Source of the DNA: Candidatus Alistipes intestinipullorum
GTDB lineage: Bacteria; Bacteroidota; Bacteroidia; Bacteroidales; Rikenellaceae
Assembly: GCA_019113885.1 (NCBI GenBank)
Contig: DXGO01000121.1
Location: forward strand, 1-64,000
Length of the DNA stretch: 64,000 bases
Direction of reading: 5' to 3'
The notes beneath the pieces were generated by a model. That model made no database searches. It was not told the origin of the DNA and saw only the letters and a list, made by a program, of their open reading frames with translations. Shown here one piece after another: positions 25,830-33,830 of the stretch; positions within the stretch are counted from its first letter, which is position 1, and the number at the start of each line of letters is the position of its first letter. A program made the translations under genes and the position numbers.

Positions 25830-27056
25830 TTACCCGATGCTCTGGATGTTGTACTTGGTGATCTCCGAGAGGAATGCCTGCTGCCGCGGGTCTTCCGGGT
25901 CGTAGTCGAGTCCGTCGGCCTTGCGGGCCTCCCAGACCTTCATGTAGATGGGTTTCGAACGGGTTGGCGGGCGGTTGACGATCTGCAGCGACGAGGCGTC
26001 GAGGTGAAGAATCGAGGCGATGACGTTGCGGATCGGCTCGGTGAGTTCGGCCTGTTCGGCGAGGATCACGGTATTGAGTGCCACCTCGTATTCATGCAGG
26101 ATGCGTTCAGCGCTGAAACCTCCGGAGTATTCGAGCCCGCTGAGCGTGCGGAACCACGAATGCGCGACGACGATGTCGCCCACGGCCTGTTCGTGGAGCG
26201 TGTGCCAGTCGCCCTCGTTCTTCGCCTCGATGGGGATGAAGCGGGAGTTGTCGTCGTCGGCGCCGTCGCGGATGACGAACATCACCTGCCCGGGGCTTCC
26301 GGCGAACTTCTGCTCGGCGAGGCGCGCGATGCGTTCGGCGTCGGCCTCGTTGTCGACCGACGAGTCGAGCATCATCACCCCCGAGGGCTGGAACGAATTG
26401 TCCAGCCGCGAGATGTTCCAGCGGTCGGTCTTGTAGGCGATGGCCGAGACGCCGAATCCGGCGATGTAGGGCGGTACGCCGTAGTGCTCGAACATCGGCT
26501 CGTAGTCCTTGTAATGGATCATCGACCGCAGGGTGCCGTCGGGCTGCTCCTCGAACAGCGGGTAGAGCGGCAGGGTCACGGACTCTTCGATTTTGAACGC
26601 CGTCCAGTCGTGGTGCAGCAGAATGTGCTGCGCATCGCGGCTTACGCGGCATCGCGAGGCATCCTGGTGGTAGAGCGAGAGGAAGGCATGGTCGGGGGCA
26701 GTGATGATTTCGAGGAAGGCATTCCCGAAGAGGGCCTTATCAAGAGCCAGTTTGTTGAGTACCTGGCGCAGGCTCTCGCCCTCTCCGTTTACCCGGCGCA
26801 GGAAGGCCGCCAAAGCTGGGTTTCCGGCTTCGTCGCACGTACACCCTTTGCCCGAGATGTAGTCGGCCTTGTCGTTGATGATGCGCCGGTGTGTGGTCGA
26901 GCGCCGTGCCATGAGCGCCAGGGCGGCCGGGAAGAGGTTGTCGTCGCCCCAGCGCCAGAAGCGGTCGTCCTCGACCCGCCGGGTGCCGAGCTGGATGTAA
27001 GGGTCCGTGCGGTCGGAGACCCTGACGGCGGGTTTGAATTTCGGAATCTTCTCCAT
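25830..27056 (-). CDS. Phage portal protein
   Basis: The 408-residue protein has portal-like features. The N-terminal part contains WRWGDDNLFPAALALMA and HRRIINDKADYISGKG. The middle contains the conserved KDYEPMFEHYGVPPYIAG and FQPSGVMMLDS. Near the end a long helix reads SAERILHEYEVALNTVILAE. Portals form the dodecameric ring through which DNA enters the capsid. The open frame runs far upstream through the capsid gene, but the ATG at 27056 begins the recognisable protein. A 65-base gap separates it from the capsid gene. Unusually, portal follows protease and capsid here; the usual order is portal first. Confidence 0.78.
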   Translation of the reverse strand: MEKIPKFKPAVRVSDRTDPYIQLGTRRVEDDRFWRWGDDNLFPAALALMARRSTTHRRIINDKADYISGKGCTCDEAGNPALAAFLRRVNGEGESLRQVLNKLALDKALFGNAFLEIITAPDHAFLSLYHQDASRCRVSRDAQHILLHHDWTAFKIEESVTLPLYPLFEEQPDGTLRSMIHYKDYEPMFEHYGVPPYIAGFGVSAIAYKTDRWNISRLDNSFQPSGVMMLDSSVDNEADAERIARLAEQKFAGSPGQVMFVIRDGADDDNSRFIPIEAKNEGDWHTLHEQAVGDIVVAHSWFRTLSGLEYSGGFSAERILHEYEVALNTVILAEQAELTEPIRNVIASILHLDASSLQIVNRPPTRSKPIYMKVWEARKADGLDYDPEDPRQQAFLSEITKYNIQSIG

Positions 27057-27121
27057 TTTCGGTTGCGTGGTTTTGGCGGAGGCCGCTTCTCGAGGGAGCG
27101 GCCTCCGGGGTTGTACGATGG

Positions 27122-28102
27122 TTAGACGGTTTTGTAGGCGTATGCAATCAGCAGCGGATCGAGCAGCTCGCATCCGGCCATGAAGACGGCCCGCTGGCGG
27201 TTCTCCATCTCGTCGGGGTTGTACCACATGCGAACCTCGTTGCCGGGCATGTCGGCGGTATTGACCGCGAGGATGAGGTTGCGGCGGTCGGTGAGGAAAC
27301 AGAACGTCTGGTGATAGGAGGTGGTGGTGAGGTAGTTCTCGAGGTGCAGGTCGATGACCGGGATGCCGTGGTAGGCGAGTTGCTGACGGCCGTTCATCGC
27401 TTCGGAGTATGCCGAATCGACGCCTTTTGAGTCGAGGTACTTCTCGTAGAGCCGATAGATGTCCGAGGAGACGAAATAGGCCAGCTGTCCCTGCGACTTG
27501 TTGTCGTGCACCCGAGGGTTGGAGTTCTCCCAGAGGTGGTCGAAGAGTGTGGCGACGTAGGCCGGGTCTTCGAGGTCGGTGCCCTGGAAGGAGGTGTTGT
27601 ACAGCCGTTCGTTGTCGGCGCCGTCCTCGATGAGCTTGAGGAACCCGTCGAAGGTGTTGTATCCCGATTCCGATGCGGAGTCTCCGATCCACATCGTCAC
27701 ACGGATGTTTTCGGCCAGCGCCTGACGGAAGAGTGTCGTCTCGGCCTGTTCGAGTTCGGTTCCCGTCAGGTCGTCCATGTTTGCGCCGATCAGCGCTGCG
27801 ACCTTTTCGTAGACCATCGAGAAATAGTCGGCTGCCGAGAAGCCTATTTCGGCTTTTACGCGGCTGAGCTGAATGGCCTTTTCGGTCTTGGTGGCGGCTT
27901 TCCCGCCGGTCCATCCCGAGGCGGTGTATTTCTGCAGCAGGTTGCGGCCTCCGTCCCAAAGCTGGACGTAGGTGGGCTGCGGCATGTTGTAGAGGACGCG
28001 TACGCCGAGTTCGCGGGCCGATTCGCCCGTGAGCATGGGACGGAAGAAGATGTTTTCCAGGTCGGAGCCGGTGTACTGTTTGGCTTGTTCGATGTAGTTC
28101 AT
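27122..28102 (-). CDS. Phage major capsid protein
   Basis: The 326-residue protein begins with a helical arm (MNYIEQAKQYTGSDLENIFF) and has the sequence pattern of Bacteroidetes phage major capsid proteins: VLYNMPQPTYVQLWDGG, TEKAIQLSRVKAEIGFSAADYF, and the C-terminal DPLLIAYAYKTV. Together with the adjacent ClpP-like protease gene it suggests an HK97-like shell. The sequence is uninterrupted and shows no sign of decay. Confidence 0.75.
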   Translation of the reverse strand: MNYIEQAKQYTGSDLENIFFRPMLTGESARELGVRVLYNMPQPTYVQLWDGGRNLLQKYTASGWTGGKAATKTEKAIQLSRVKAEIGFSAADYFSMVYEKVAALIGANMDDLTGTELEQAETTLFRQALAENIRVTMWIGDSASESGYNTFDGFLKLIEDGADNERLYNTSFQGTDLEDPAYVATLFDHLWENSNPRVHDNKSQGQLAYFVSSDIYRLYEKYLDSKGVDSAYSEAMNGRQQLAYHGIPVIDLHLENYLTTTSYHQTFCFLTDRRNLILAVNTADMPGNEVRMWYNPDEMENRQRAVFMAGCELLDPLLIAYAYKTV

Positions 28103-28178
28103 GGTGTTTGTGTTTGATAAGGGGTGAATGGAATGGTGGGAGCAGTCCCGGGGAGCAGCCTTTCGGCCGTTTCGGCAC

Positions 28179-29057
28179 TTACTCGGATTTTCGGAAATGT
28201 TTGACGTCTTCGGCGTAGGCGCGTTCGTTGGCCGAACGGATCGTGTCGCCGTAGGAGGGGTCCTCGCAGGGCTTCGTCCGCGAGGGGAGCACCCGGCATC
28301 GGGCCTCTTCGGCGGCCAGGGCCGAACGCCACAGCGATTGCGGCAGGTCGCTGTCGAAATGGAGGATATTGCGGTCGGGTTCCTGGGGGCACGCTTTTTT
28401 CAGCCCCATGCGGGCCAGCAGGCGGCTCCATCCGTTCGCGAGGTTCCGGGTCGGGATGCCGTTGCGTCCCTCGGCGCGGTCGATGATGCGGTCGGCAAGT
28501 CCTGCGGCGAGGGCCTCTTCGGGCGAGAGCCATCGTCCGTTGCCGTTGTTCTCGGCCATCAGGGCTTCGAACTCCCCGACGGGGCGTCCCGACCGGGCGG
28601 CATAGACGCCTGCGATGCGTGCGTCGGTCTGGCGCAGGAGTTCGATCTTCGAGGCCATTTCGGAGGCGTTGCCTTCGGCTGCGCAGATGGCGTTGTGAAT
28701 CAGGTAGAGGGCGTTTGCCGAGATTTCGCGGCAACCCTCGCTCGCGGCCTGGGCGATGATCGTCGCTGCCGAGGCCGTGTACCCGTAACAGCGGGTCGTG
28801 ATGCGGGCCGGCAGTTGCCGCAGGGCGTCGTGAATCAACAAGGCGTCGTTGACGTCGCCGCCCGTCGAGCGGATGTTGACGACGATCTCTTCGGCGTCGA
28901 TTTCGGCGATGCGGCGCAGCGTGTCGCGGAATCTCTCGTAGGTGGCCACGCGTGCGTCGGGGTCGTCGAACTGCCACTCCTCGGGGATGCCGATGGTCCC
29001 TTCGATGTCGATCTGGCAGCGGCCGTCCGCATGGTCGATTAGAATGTCTGATTTCAT
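28179..29057 (-). CDS. ClpP-like phage head-maturation protease
   Basis: The 292-residue protein has a ClpP/S14 fold at residues 15-200 with VVNIRSTGGDVNDALLIHD, the nucleophile in GYTASAATI (Ser96) and the catalytic His in LIHNA (His121). Phage members cut scaffold and capsid arms during procapsid maturation. The C-terminal 90 residues are charged and probably disordered, possibly an internal scaffold that is cleaved; no separate scaffold gene is seen. Its position directly upstream of the capsid gene is the standard pairing. Confidence 0.83.
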   Translation of the reverse strand: MKSDILIDHADGRCQIDIEGTIGIPEEWQFDDPDARVATYERFRDTLRRIAEIDAEEIVVNIRSTGGDVNDALLIHDALRQLPARITTRCYGYTASAATIIAQAASEGCREISANALYLIHNAICAAEGNASEMASKIELLRQTDARIAGVYAARSGRPVGEFEALMAENNGNGRWLSPEEALAAGLADRIIDRAEGRNGIPTRNLANGWSRLLARMGLKKACPQEPDRNILHFDSDLPQSLWRSALAAEEARCRVLPSRTKPCEDPSYGDTIRSANERAYAEDVKHFRKSE

Positions 29058-29082
29058 GGTTTTGGGTGTGTGGTGGGTGGGA

Positions 29083-29340
29083 TCAGTTTGTTTTTTCGTA
29101 AAAAGCGTTGCGGGCCTTTTCGTAGGAGCAGCAGTACGTGAGGGCGGCAGCCTCGAATGCCTCGCAGCGGGGGATGCCCTGTCGTTGGAGCCGTTCGATT
29201 TCGTGGCGGATGGCCGACCGTTCGCACCGGCGGCGGTCGATGAATCCGACCTCGAACAGCTTCCGGACGGCCTCCTCGGGCGTAAGTCCGTGGATTTCGC
29301 GGAGCGCTGTCTCCGCGAGCAGTTCGTCGAGACGGGTCAT
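29083..29340 (-). CDS. Small helical phage-block protein, unknown function
   Basis: I do not recognise this 85-residue protein. It is predicted to be all helical, with paired segments GLTPEEAVRKLFEVGF and CEAFEAAALTYCCSYEKARN that could form a helix-turn-helix-like unit. It lies 25 bases upstream of the protease gene and 4 bases downstream of the tail-type gene. A small DNA-binding or packaging-adaptor role is possible but unsupported. Confidence 0.55.
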   Translation of the reverse strand: MTRLDELLAETALREIHGLTPEEAVRKLFEVGFIDRRRCERSAIRHEIERLQRQGIPRCEAFEAAALTYCCSYEKARNAFYEKTN

Positions 29341-29344
29341 GGGG

Positions 29345-31708
29345 CTAATCTTCGATCAGTCGGTTGAACGTACAGCGCACGGTTCCCTTCCGGGGATCGT
29401 AATCGTCGATGCTCTCGAGCGTGGCGCGTACCACGCCGGCGCCGGTGTCGATGCGGAACCGGGAGCGGATGTCGGGAACCCCGGTGCCGGGGGAGAAGAG
29501 CGCCTCGAATTCGTGCGGCGCGATGCGCAGCGAGAGGGTGATGCGTTGCCGTGTGGCGTCGCGCCGGGCGTCGCGGTCGTGGAAGCGGTGAAGCCCCTGT
29601 GCGGCGTCACGATCCTCGAAACAAAGCGTGAACGGCTCCATGTCGCTGTCCCCGGCGAAATGGAACGCTGCGAGCGGATAGGAGGCCTGTCCCCAGGGAT
29701 ACCCCCAGCGCTGTCCGTCGGGCAGCGGGTGCAGCCCGGCATAGCGGACGATGCGGGGTGTGAAATTGGTCCCGTCCTCCTCGGCGTTGTCCCGGTCTCC
29801 GACCTGGGGAATGAGGGCCGCCGGGGCGTTGAGATAGCGGCCTGCGGCGTTGAGTGTCGGGCGGAAGAGCGGGTTGCGGAGGGTCTCCTCGCCCATCAGG
29901 GAGGCGTAGGAGTCCGCCGTGAAACTCCACGCTCCGAAGGGCTCCTCGGACTCGGCGTCGAGCCGTGCCACGGGACCGTCCCCCTCCTGGTAACACCACG
30001 TACGCACCTCGTGGGTCTGGGTGACGAGTTCCAGCCGCTCGACCGGCTGCGAGAAGTCCGTGCGGTCGCTCCAGTCGGCATCGACTCCGGCGCCGAAGAA
30101 TGTCTCTGCGGGCTCGATCCAGACGGTCCGCGTGGCCTCCTCGGTAAAGATGCGGAGGTTGAACAGGTGGATCAGCGCTTCCAGTACCTCGGCCTGCCGG
30201 ATGCTGTGGCGGGCGACATCCTCGAAGACGATGTTCGACCCGAACCCCGGGCCCGAGAGGAACCGCGGCCGCAGTGAACACTCCTTGTGGAGGGTCAGCG
30301 TCATTCCCTCTTCGGCGCCTCCGAAATAGATGAGGTTGAAGTATTTGGGCGATGTCGGGGTGATGATCTCCGCGACTGTCCGCAGCCGTACCTCGACGGT
30401 TGTCTGCCCGGTTTCGGCGATGTAGCCGTTGTAGAGGGCCCAGTCCCCGGCGTAGGCGGTCCACTGCCCGGCGGTGTAGACCTGCAACTGCGGAGCCGCG
30501 ACAGTTCCGTCGGAAGGGGTCGTCACCTGGGCCGAGCGTGCCGCAAACGAGCTCCAGACCGTATTCGCCACTCCGTTGCGGGTGTATACCAGCCGGTATT
30601 GCGCCCCCTCCGCATGGTCGAACACGATGACCCGATAGATGAAGTTCGGGACGATTTCGTCGCGCAGGTCCTGGTAGCGGTTCGCCAGTTCGAATCGGAA
30701 CTCCGACCCCGGGCCGAGGTAGATCGTGTCGAAACCCCGGAGGCGGGTGCGGGAGAGGATGCGGTGCTGGGTGGTGTACTTCAGGTAGTATTCGAACCCG
30801 GCGCTCACCTCGGTCGGCGGCGTGAAGAGAATCCTGCCGTAGCTGTCCGTCGAGAAGCAGTTCCCGTTGTTGTAGAGCCCGCTGACAGCCACGCCGTCCT
30901 CGTCGATGCTCCCGGAGGTCGCCGTGTCGACGATGTTTCCCACGGTGTTGGCCACGGCGTTGGGGTTCGCCGAGACGCGTCCCACCTCGTTGGCTGCGGC
31001 TGTGGCGGATTCCAGGCGGCGGGCTGAGAATCCCATGCGGTTGACGGCCGCCGTGGTGTCGCGCGAGGCGTAGGCGCCGCTCATGTAGAGCGAACGGAAG
31101 AACTCCGACTGGAGGAATTCGCTGCGGATGCGGTATCCGGCCTCGTCGAACATGGTCTCGAGCAGCGTGGCGAGGTGCAGGAAAGGGTGGTAGTCGTCCA
31201 CCGAGAGCAGCCGTTCGGCCGGCAGCAGGTCCGTCGAGCTGTTCTGCTGTTCGTACTCGTCGCGCAGGATCGGGAAGAACTTCACCGGCTCGTCGTTGGT
31301 CCAGCTTTCGACGATCGTCGTCGGGGTCAGCGTCCCGCTCCATGCTACGCCGAGCGTGTTGAGCATCCTCCGGGCGATGTTTTCGGCCCACCCGGCCCCG
31401 CCGTCACGTATTTCGATCCGATATCCCTCGTCGGTCGAGGCGAGCAGGCGGACCGTCCCTTCGAGGAGTGTGGCTCCGTCGTCCGACAGTGTGGCCGTGT
31501 GGAGCGAGTCGTTGAAGCGCACGGCGGCCTGGGAATCGGCCGCGTCGTTCAATACCAGATCGTTGCGCGGCGTGCAGGGGATGGTGATTCGGAGCGAACG
31601 GCCTTCGCGGCAGGCATCCGGATCGGAGAGCTTCGCGGCGTCGTAGCCGGGGACGGCGCAATGCTCCGTGCCGAGGTCGCACGGCATTCGGTCGATCGTC
31701 AGTTCCAT
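29345..31708 (-). CDS. Probable phage tail/baseplate hub protein
   Basis: The 787-residue protein resembles large tail proteins of Bacteroidetes prophages. The N-terminal 110 residues are a beta-rich domain (SLRITIPCTPRNDLVLNDAA, then LLEGTVRLLAS). A helical segment rich in Ala/Asn near residue 260, several beta-sandwich-like regions and a C-terminal domain ending in KGTVRCTFNRLIED follow. No enzymatic motif is visible. Assignment rests on pattern and neighbours, so a receptor-binding or hub role is a reasoned guess. Confidence 0.5.
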   Translation of the reverse strand: MELTIDRMPCDLGTEHCAVPGYDAAKLSDPDACREGRSLRITIPCTPRNDLVLNDAADSQAAVRFNDSLHTATLSDDGATLLEGTVRLLASTDEGYRIEIRDGGAGWAENIARRMLNTLGVAWSGTLTPTTIVESWTNDEPVKFFPILRDEYEQQNSSTDLLPAERLLSVDDYHPFLHLATLLETMFDEAGYRIRSEFLQSEFFRSLYMSGAYASRDTTAAVNRMGFSARRLESATAAANEVGRVSANPNAVANTVGNIVDTATSGSIDEDGVAVSGLYNNGNCFSTDSYGRILFTPPTEVSAGFEYYLKYTTQHRILSRTRLRGFDTIYLGPGSEFRFELANRYQDLRDEIVPNFIYRVIVFDHAEGAQYRLVYTRNGVANTVWSSFAARSAQVTTPSDGTVAAPQLQVYTAGQWTAYAGDWALYNGYIAETGQTTVEVRLRTVAEIITPTSPKYFNLIYFGGAEEGMTLTLHKECSLRPRFLSGPGFGSNIVFEDVARHSIRQAEVLEALIHLFNLRIFTEEATRTVWIEPAETFFGAGVDADWSDRTDFSQPVERLELVTQTHEVRTWCYQEGDGPVARLDAESEEPFGAWSFTADSYASLMGEETLRNPLFRPTLNAAGRYLNAPAALIPQVGDRDNAEEDGTNFTPRIVRYAGLHPLPDGQRWGYPWGQASYPLAAFHFAGDSDMEPFTLCFEDRDAAQGLHRFHDRDARRDATRQRITLSLRIAPHEFEALFSPGTGVPDIRSRFRIDTGAGVVRATLESIDDYDPRKGTVRCTFNRLIED

Positions 31709-32670
31709 GAGGCGGATGTTTTACGGGTGGAACGGAAGGCAATCTCCAGGCAGCACATCGCTCCGTGACGCAGGATCGTCGCCTCGTCGGTCGTAATGTC
31801 GACCGGTGTGTAGCCCTCCTCTTCGACGAGCCACACTTCGGGGGCGGCGATCACCCCGGCGAGCGCCTCCAGTACGCTGGTGGACTCGTAGGCCGACACA
31901 AGATGCGTTTCCCGTTCGGAGAGCCACGCGGTGACGACCGGGCCGTCGGCTCCGTAACCGCGGGTTTTGTCGACGCGCAACGTTGTTTCACGCACGACCG
32001 GGAAGGAGTAGTGTTCGATCGACCCGACGTGGCTGCGCCAGGCGAGCCGGACCGCCTCTTCACGGGCCGGGACGAGCGTGTAGACCACCTGCCCGCACAC
32101 GCCGGCATCGACGGTGATCGTCTCGGCGCCGGGGAAATCGCGCGTATCGAGGCGGAAAGGCTGAAGGCCGCTGTTCGACGACCTGTAGTGCTGCGCCGAG
32201 GTCGAATCCGGGCCGACGGCCGTGACGGTTACCGCGAAGGCGGCCTCGGAGAAGATCGTCAGTTCATCGCAGGCTCCTTCGGGGATGAGCCGTTCGCGGG
32301 GCATGGTGGTGAGCAGCGAGGGGCTGCTTGCCGGGGAGTCTCCGGGTAGAAATACCCGGGATGAGGAGGTTGCGACGACGGCTTCGTCGTCGGAAAGGAA
32401 GGCCTTGACCTGAGCTGTTGCACAGCGGCCTGCGGAGTCGACGAATCCCGTGCCGCCTTGCCGCGGTTCGAACCGGAGTCCTCTGCGCAGTGCGGGAGCG
32501 ATGTCGAACGAAGCCTCGGCGACGGAGGCGAAACGCTTGGCTGCCAATACGGAACTGTCCGAGGGGTCGATGACCCGTACCTCGATGTCGGCAGCTGCCG
32601 TGTGCTTTACGGTGTAGAGGAGGGCGTCGCCGAGCGGGGAGTAATGTTGAGGGATTTGGGTAAACTGCAT
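31699..32670 (-). CDS. Phage-block protein of unknown function, possible tail component
   Basis: The 323-residue beta-rich protein starts MQFTQIPQHYSPLGDALLYT and has repeated strands (EVRVIDPSDSSVLAAKRF, ITVDAGVCGQVVYTLV). It is the first gene of the block and overlaps the 787-residue gene by 10 bases, suggesting that the two products work together, perhaps as distal tail and hub. The frame stays open 111 codons upstream, but that stretch is low-complexity repeat sequence, so the ATG at 32670 is preferred. A short inverted repeat (CCGGGTA/TACCCGG) lies within the coding region near 32338-32355. Confidence 0.55.
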   Translation of the reverse strand: MQFTQIPQHYSPLGDALLYTVKHTAAADIEVRVIDPSDSSVLAAKRFASVAEASFDIAPALRRGLRFEPRQGGTGFVDSAGRCATAQVKAFLSDDEAVVATSSSRVFLPGDSPASSPSLLTTMPRERLIPEGACDELTIFSEAAFAVTVTAVGPDSTSAQHYRSSNSGLQPFRLDTRDFPGAETITVDAGVCGQVVYTLVPAREEAVRLAWRSHVGSIEHYSFPVVRETTLRVDKTRGYGADGPVVTAWLSERETHLVSAYESTSVLEALAGVIAAPEVWLVEEEGYTPVDITTDEATILRHGAMCCLEIAFRSTRKTSASWN

Positions 32671-32725
32671 GATGTTTGGAGGGTTGAGAATGGGAGAAGT
32701 GTTTGCCGATGGGCTGTTGTTTGTA

Positions 32726-32869
32726 GGGCAGCTGTCTGCCGAAGTCGCCGTTTGTCGGACCGTCGCTTGCCGGGCCCCCGGTGGTTGGGACTGCTGCTTG
32801 TTGGAGTTTCCGTTTGCCGGCCCCTTCCGGTGGTCGGGGCTGCTGTTCGCCGAAGTCCCCGGTTGCCGG
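32726..32869. repeat. Degenerate tandem repeat, three units of 47-49 bp
   Basis: Units at 32726-32772, 32773-32820 and 32821-32869 share (on the minus strand) CGGCAA-n-CGG near one end and CAGCAG-n-CCC-n-ACCACCGG near the other. They differ at many positions, so the array is old or under weak constraint. It lies in the presumed leader of the phage-type operon. Confidence 0.55.
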
Positions 32870-33076
32870 AGCAGCCGGAGGCGGAAACGGGAAGGAGAAG
32901 AAATCGGATTTTCAACGGCGGATGCCGTGCGGAGCCCGATCGGGCGACGGTCTGTTGATAACAGGATGAAAATTTGTTGAAAAGCGTTGATAACAATCCA
33001 CAAACTAATGGTTTTCAGATGCTACCATGTGTTGATAAATTGCGTGACCGGCGCCGGCCCGCTGTGGATTGCACGA

Positions 33077-33108
33077 CAAATATACGTCGGCGACACCCCC
33101 TTTGTCAA
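33077..33108 (-). promoter_or_regulatory. Candidate promoter of the phage-type block
   Basis: TATATTTG (33077-33084 on the minus strand) is a perfect -7 box with a TTG 21 bases upstream. Transcription from here would give a leader of about 400 bases before the first phage-type gene. Confidence 0.35.
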
Positions 33109-33159
33109 GAGGTTGGTGCACTTTTTCCAGATTTTATGGAAAAACTTCGGGATTTTTCG

Positions 33160-33167
33160 TACCTTTG
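33160..33167 (+). promoter_or_regulatory. -7 box TACCTTTG of the MqnA-like gene
   Basis: A perfect TAnnTTTG match lies 31 bases before the ATG at 33199; no clear -33 element. Confidence 0.6.
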
Positions 33168-33198
33168 TTTCGCAAAACCAACAGTTATACCTTTATGG

Positions 33199-33756
33199 AT
33201 GATGGTCATAGTTCCGCGTATAGCCGTCGTGTCGTGCCTCAGCGCGACGCCATTCATTTATGGTATCCGGCAGGAAGATAGCTTCTCTGCCGAACTCTTG
33301 TTGTTGGATATCCAGGAGACCGTCCGAGCCTTTTCCGAACGCCGCGCCGACATCGCTTTGTTGCCTGCGGGGGCTGTTCCGCACCTTGCCGACGCACGCA
33401 TCGTCACCGAATATTGCATCGGGGGCGTCGCCGCGGAGCTGAAGTCCCTGCTCGAAAGCACTGATCCGCTGGTTGAGGCGTGGAAACCCTACGGCAAGCT
33501 TCCGTGTGCCTTCGCCCTGTGGGTGGCACATCCCGAAGTCTCCTCCGAGACGGTCGAGTCGTTGCGCTCGGCCCTCATCCGCGGGCTCGAACGCCCCTAC
33601 GAGGCGTTGCTCGAATCGCCGTGGGCCGCAGACCCGGGCGAAGCCTACGCGGAACTGTCGCGTTTCGACTACATTTTCGACACTCAGAAAGACAAAGCGC
33701 TCAAAAAGTTCTGGGATTCGGGGCTCAAGGTGGCCCCGAGGACCAATCCCGGCTGA
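33199..33756 (+). CDS. MqnA-like menaquinone-biosynthesis family protein lacking the central lobe
   Basis: The 185-residue protein starts like MqnA (chorismate dehydratase of the futalosine menaquinone route): RIAVVSCLSATPFIYGI, RRADIALLPAGAVP and RIVTEYCIGG. It ends like the family too: YGKLPCAFALWVAHPEV and then the C-terminal helices. About 65-80 residues that normally lie between these parts, including the S-R-T-S region of the second lobe, are absent without a frameshift. MqnA proteins are usually 250-280 residues. Activity is therefore doubtful. ATGs at 33199 and 33202 are equivalent starts. It is followed 74 bases on by corA. Confidence 0.7.
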   Translation: MMVIVPRIAVVSCLSATPFIYGIRQEDSFSAELLLLDIQETVRAFSERRADIALLPAGAVPHLADARIVTEYCIGGVAAELKSLLESTDPLVEAWKPYGKLPCAFALWVAHPEVSSETVESLRSALIRGLERPYEALLESPWAADPGEAYAELSRFDYIFDTQKDKALKKFWDSGLKVAPRTNPG

Positions 33757-33830
33757 AGGGATTAGCGGGCTGCCGTCCCGCCTCTCTTCGGATGGATTCA
33801 CGGATTCAAAGAACTTTCAGAGAGCGACTT

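Larger units (their letters stand above)
24502..32670 (-). mobile_element. Prophage-derived head/tail/lysis gene block
   Basis: Nine consecutive intact minus-strand genes, with gaps of 76 bases or less and several overlaps, encode phage structural and lysis functions. In transcription order they are a 323-residue and a 787-residue tail-type protein, an 85-residue protein, a ClpP-like protease, capsid, portal, connector-like protein, holin and P5-type lysis protein. No terminase, tape measure, tail tube, integrase, replication or repressor gene is seen between the flanking chromosomal genes, and I found no flanking direct repeat. It is either a remnant or a reduced element that depends on other functions. 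Confidence 0.75.
32671..33198. other. 528-base intergenic region between divergent transcripts
   Basis: This is the only gene-free stretch longer than 300 bases. From left to right it holds degenerate 48-bp tandem repeats (32726-32869), a GC-rich stretch, a cluster of TTGATAA and TCCACA motifs (32953-33071), a minus-strand -7 box TATATTTG at 33077-33084 with TTG at 33106, and the plus-strand -7 box of the MqnA-like gene. Short open frames here look like repeat artefacts. Confidence 0.6.

Noticed and set aside
32726-32869. Repeat array considered as CRISPR
   Set aside because: Units are adjacent without spacers, degenerate and not palindromic; no cas genes in the window.
32669-32980. 103-codon plus-strand frame with a repetitive product
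   Set aside because: Its apparent repeats come from the degenerate 48-bp DNA repeats; no start signal and cysteine/arginine-rich nonsense.
24453-33198. Attachment sites flanking the phage-type block
   Set aside because: No direct repeat could be found between the two edges by eye, and no integrase or tRNA gene is present.
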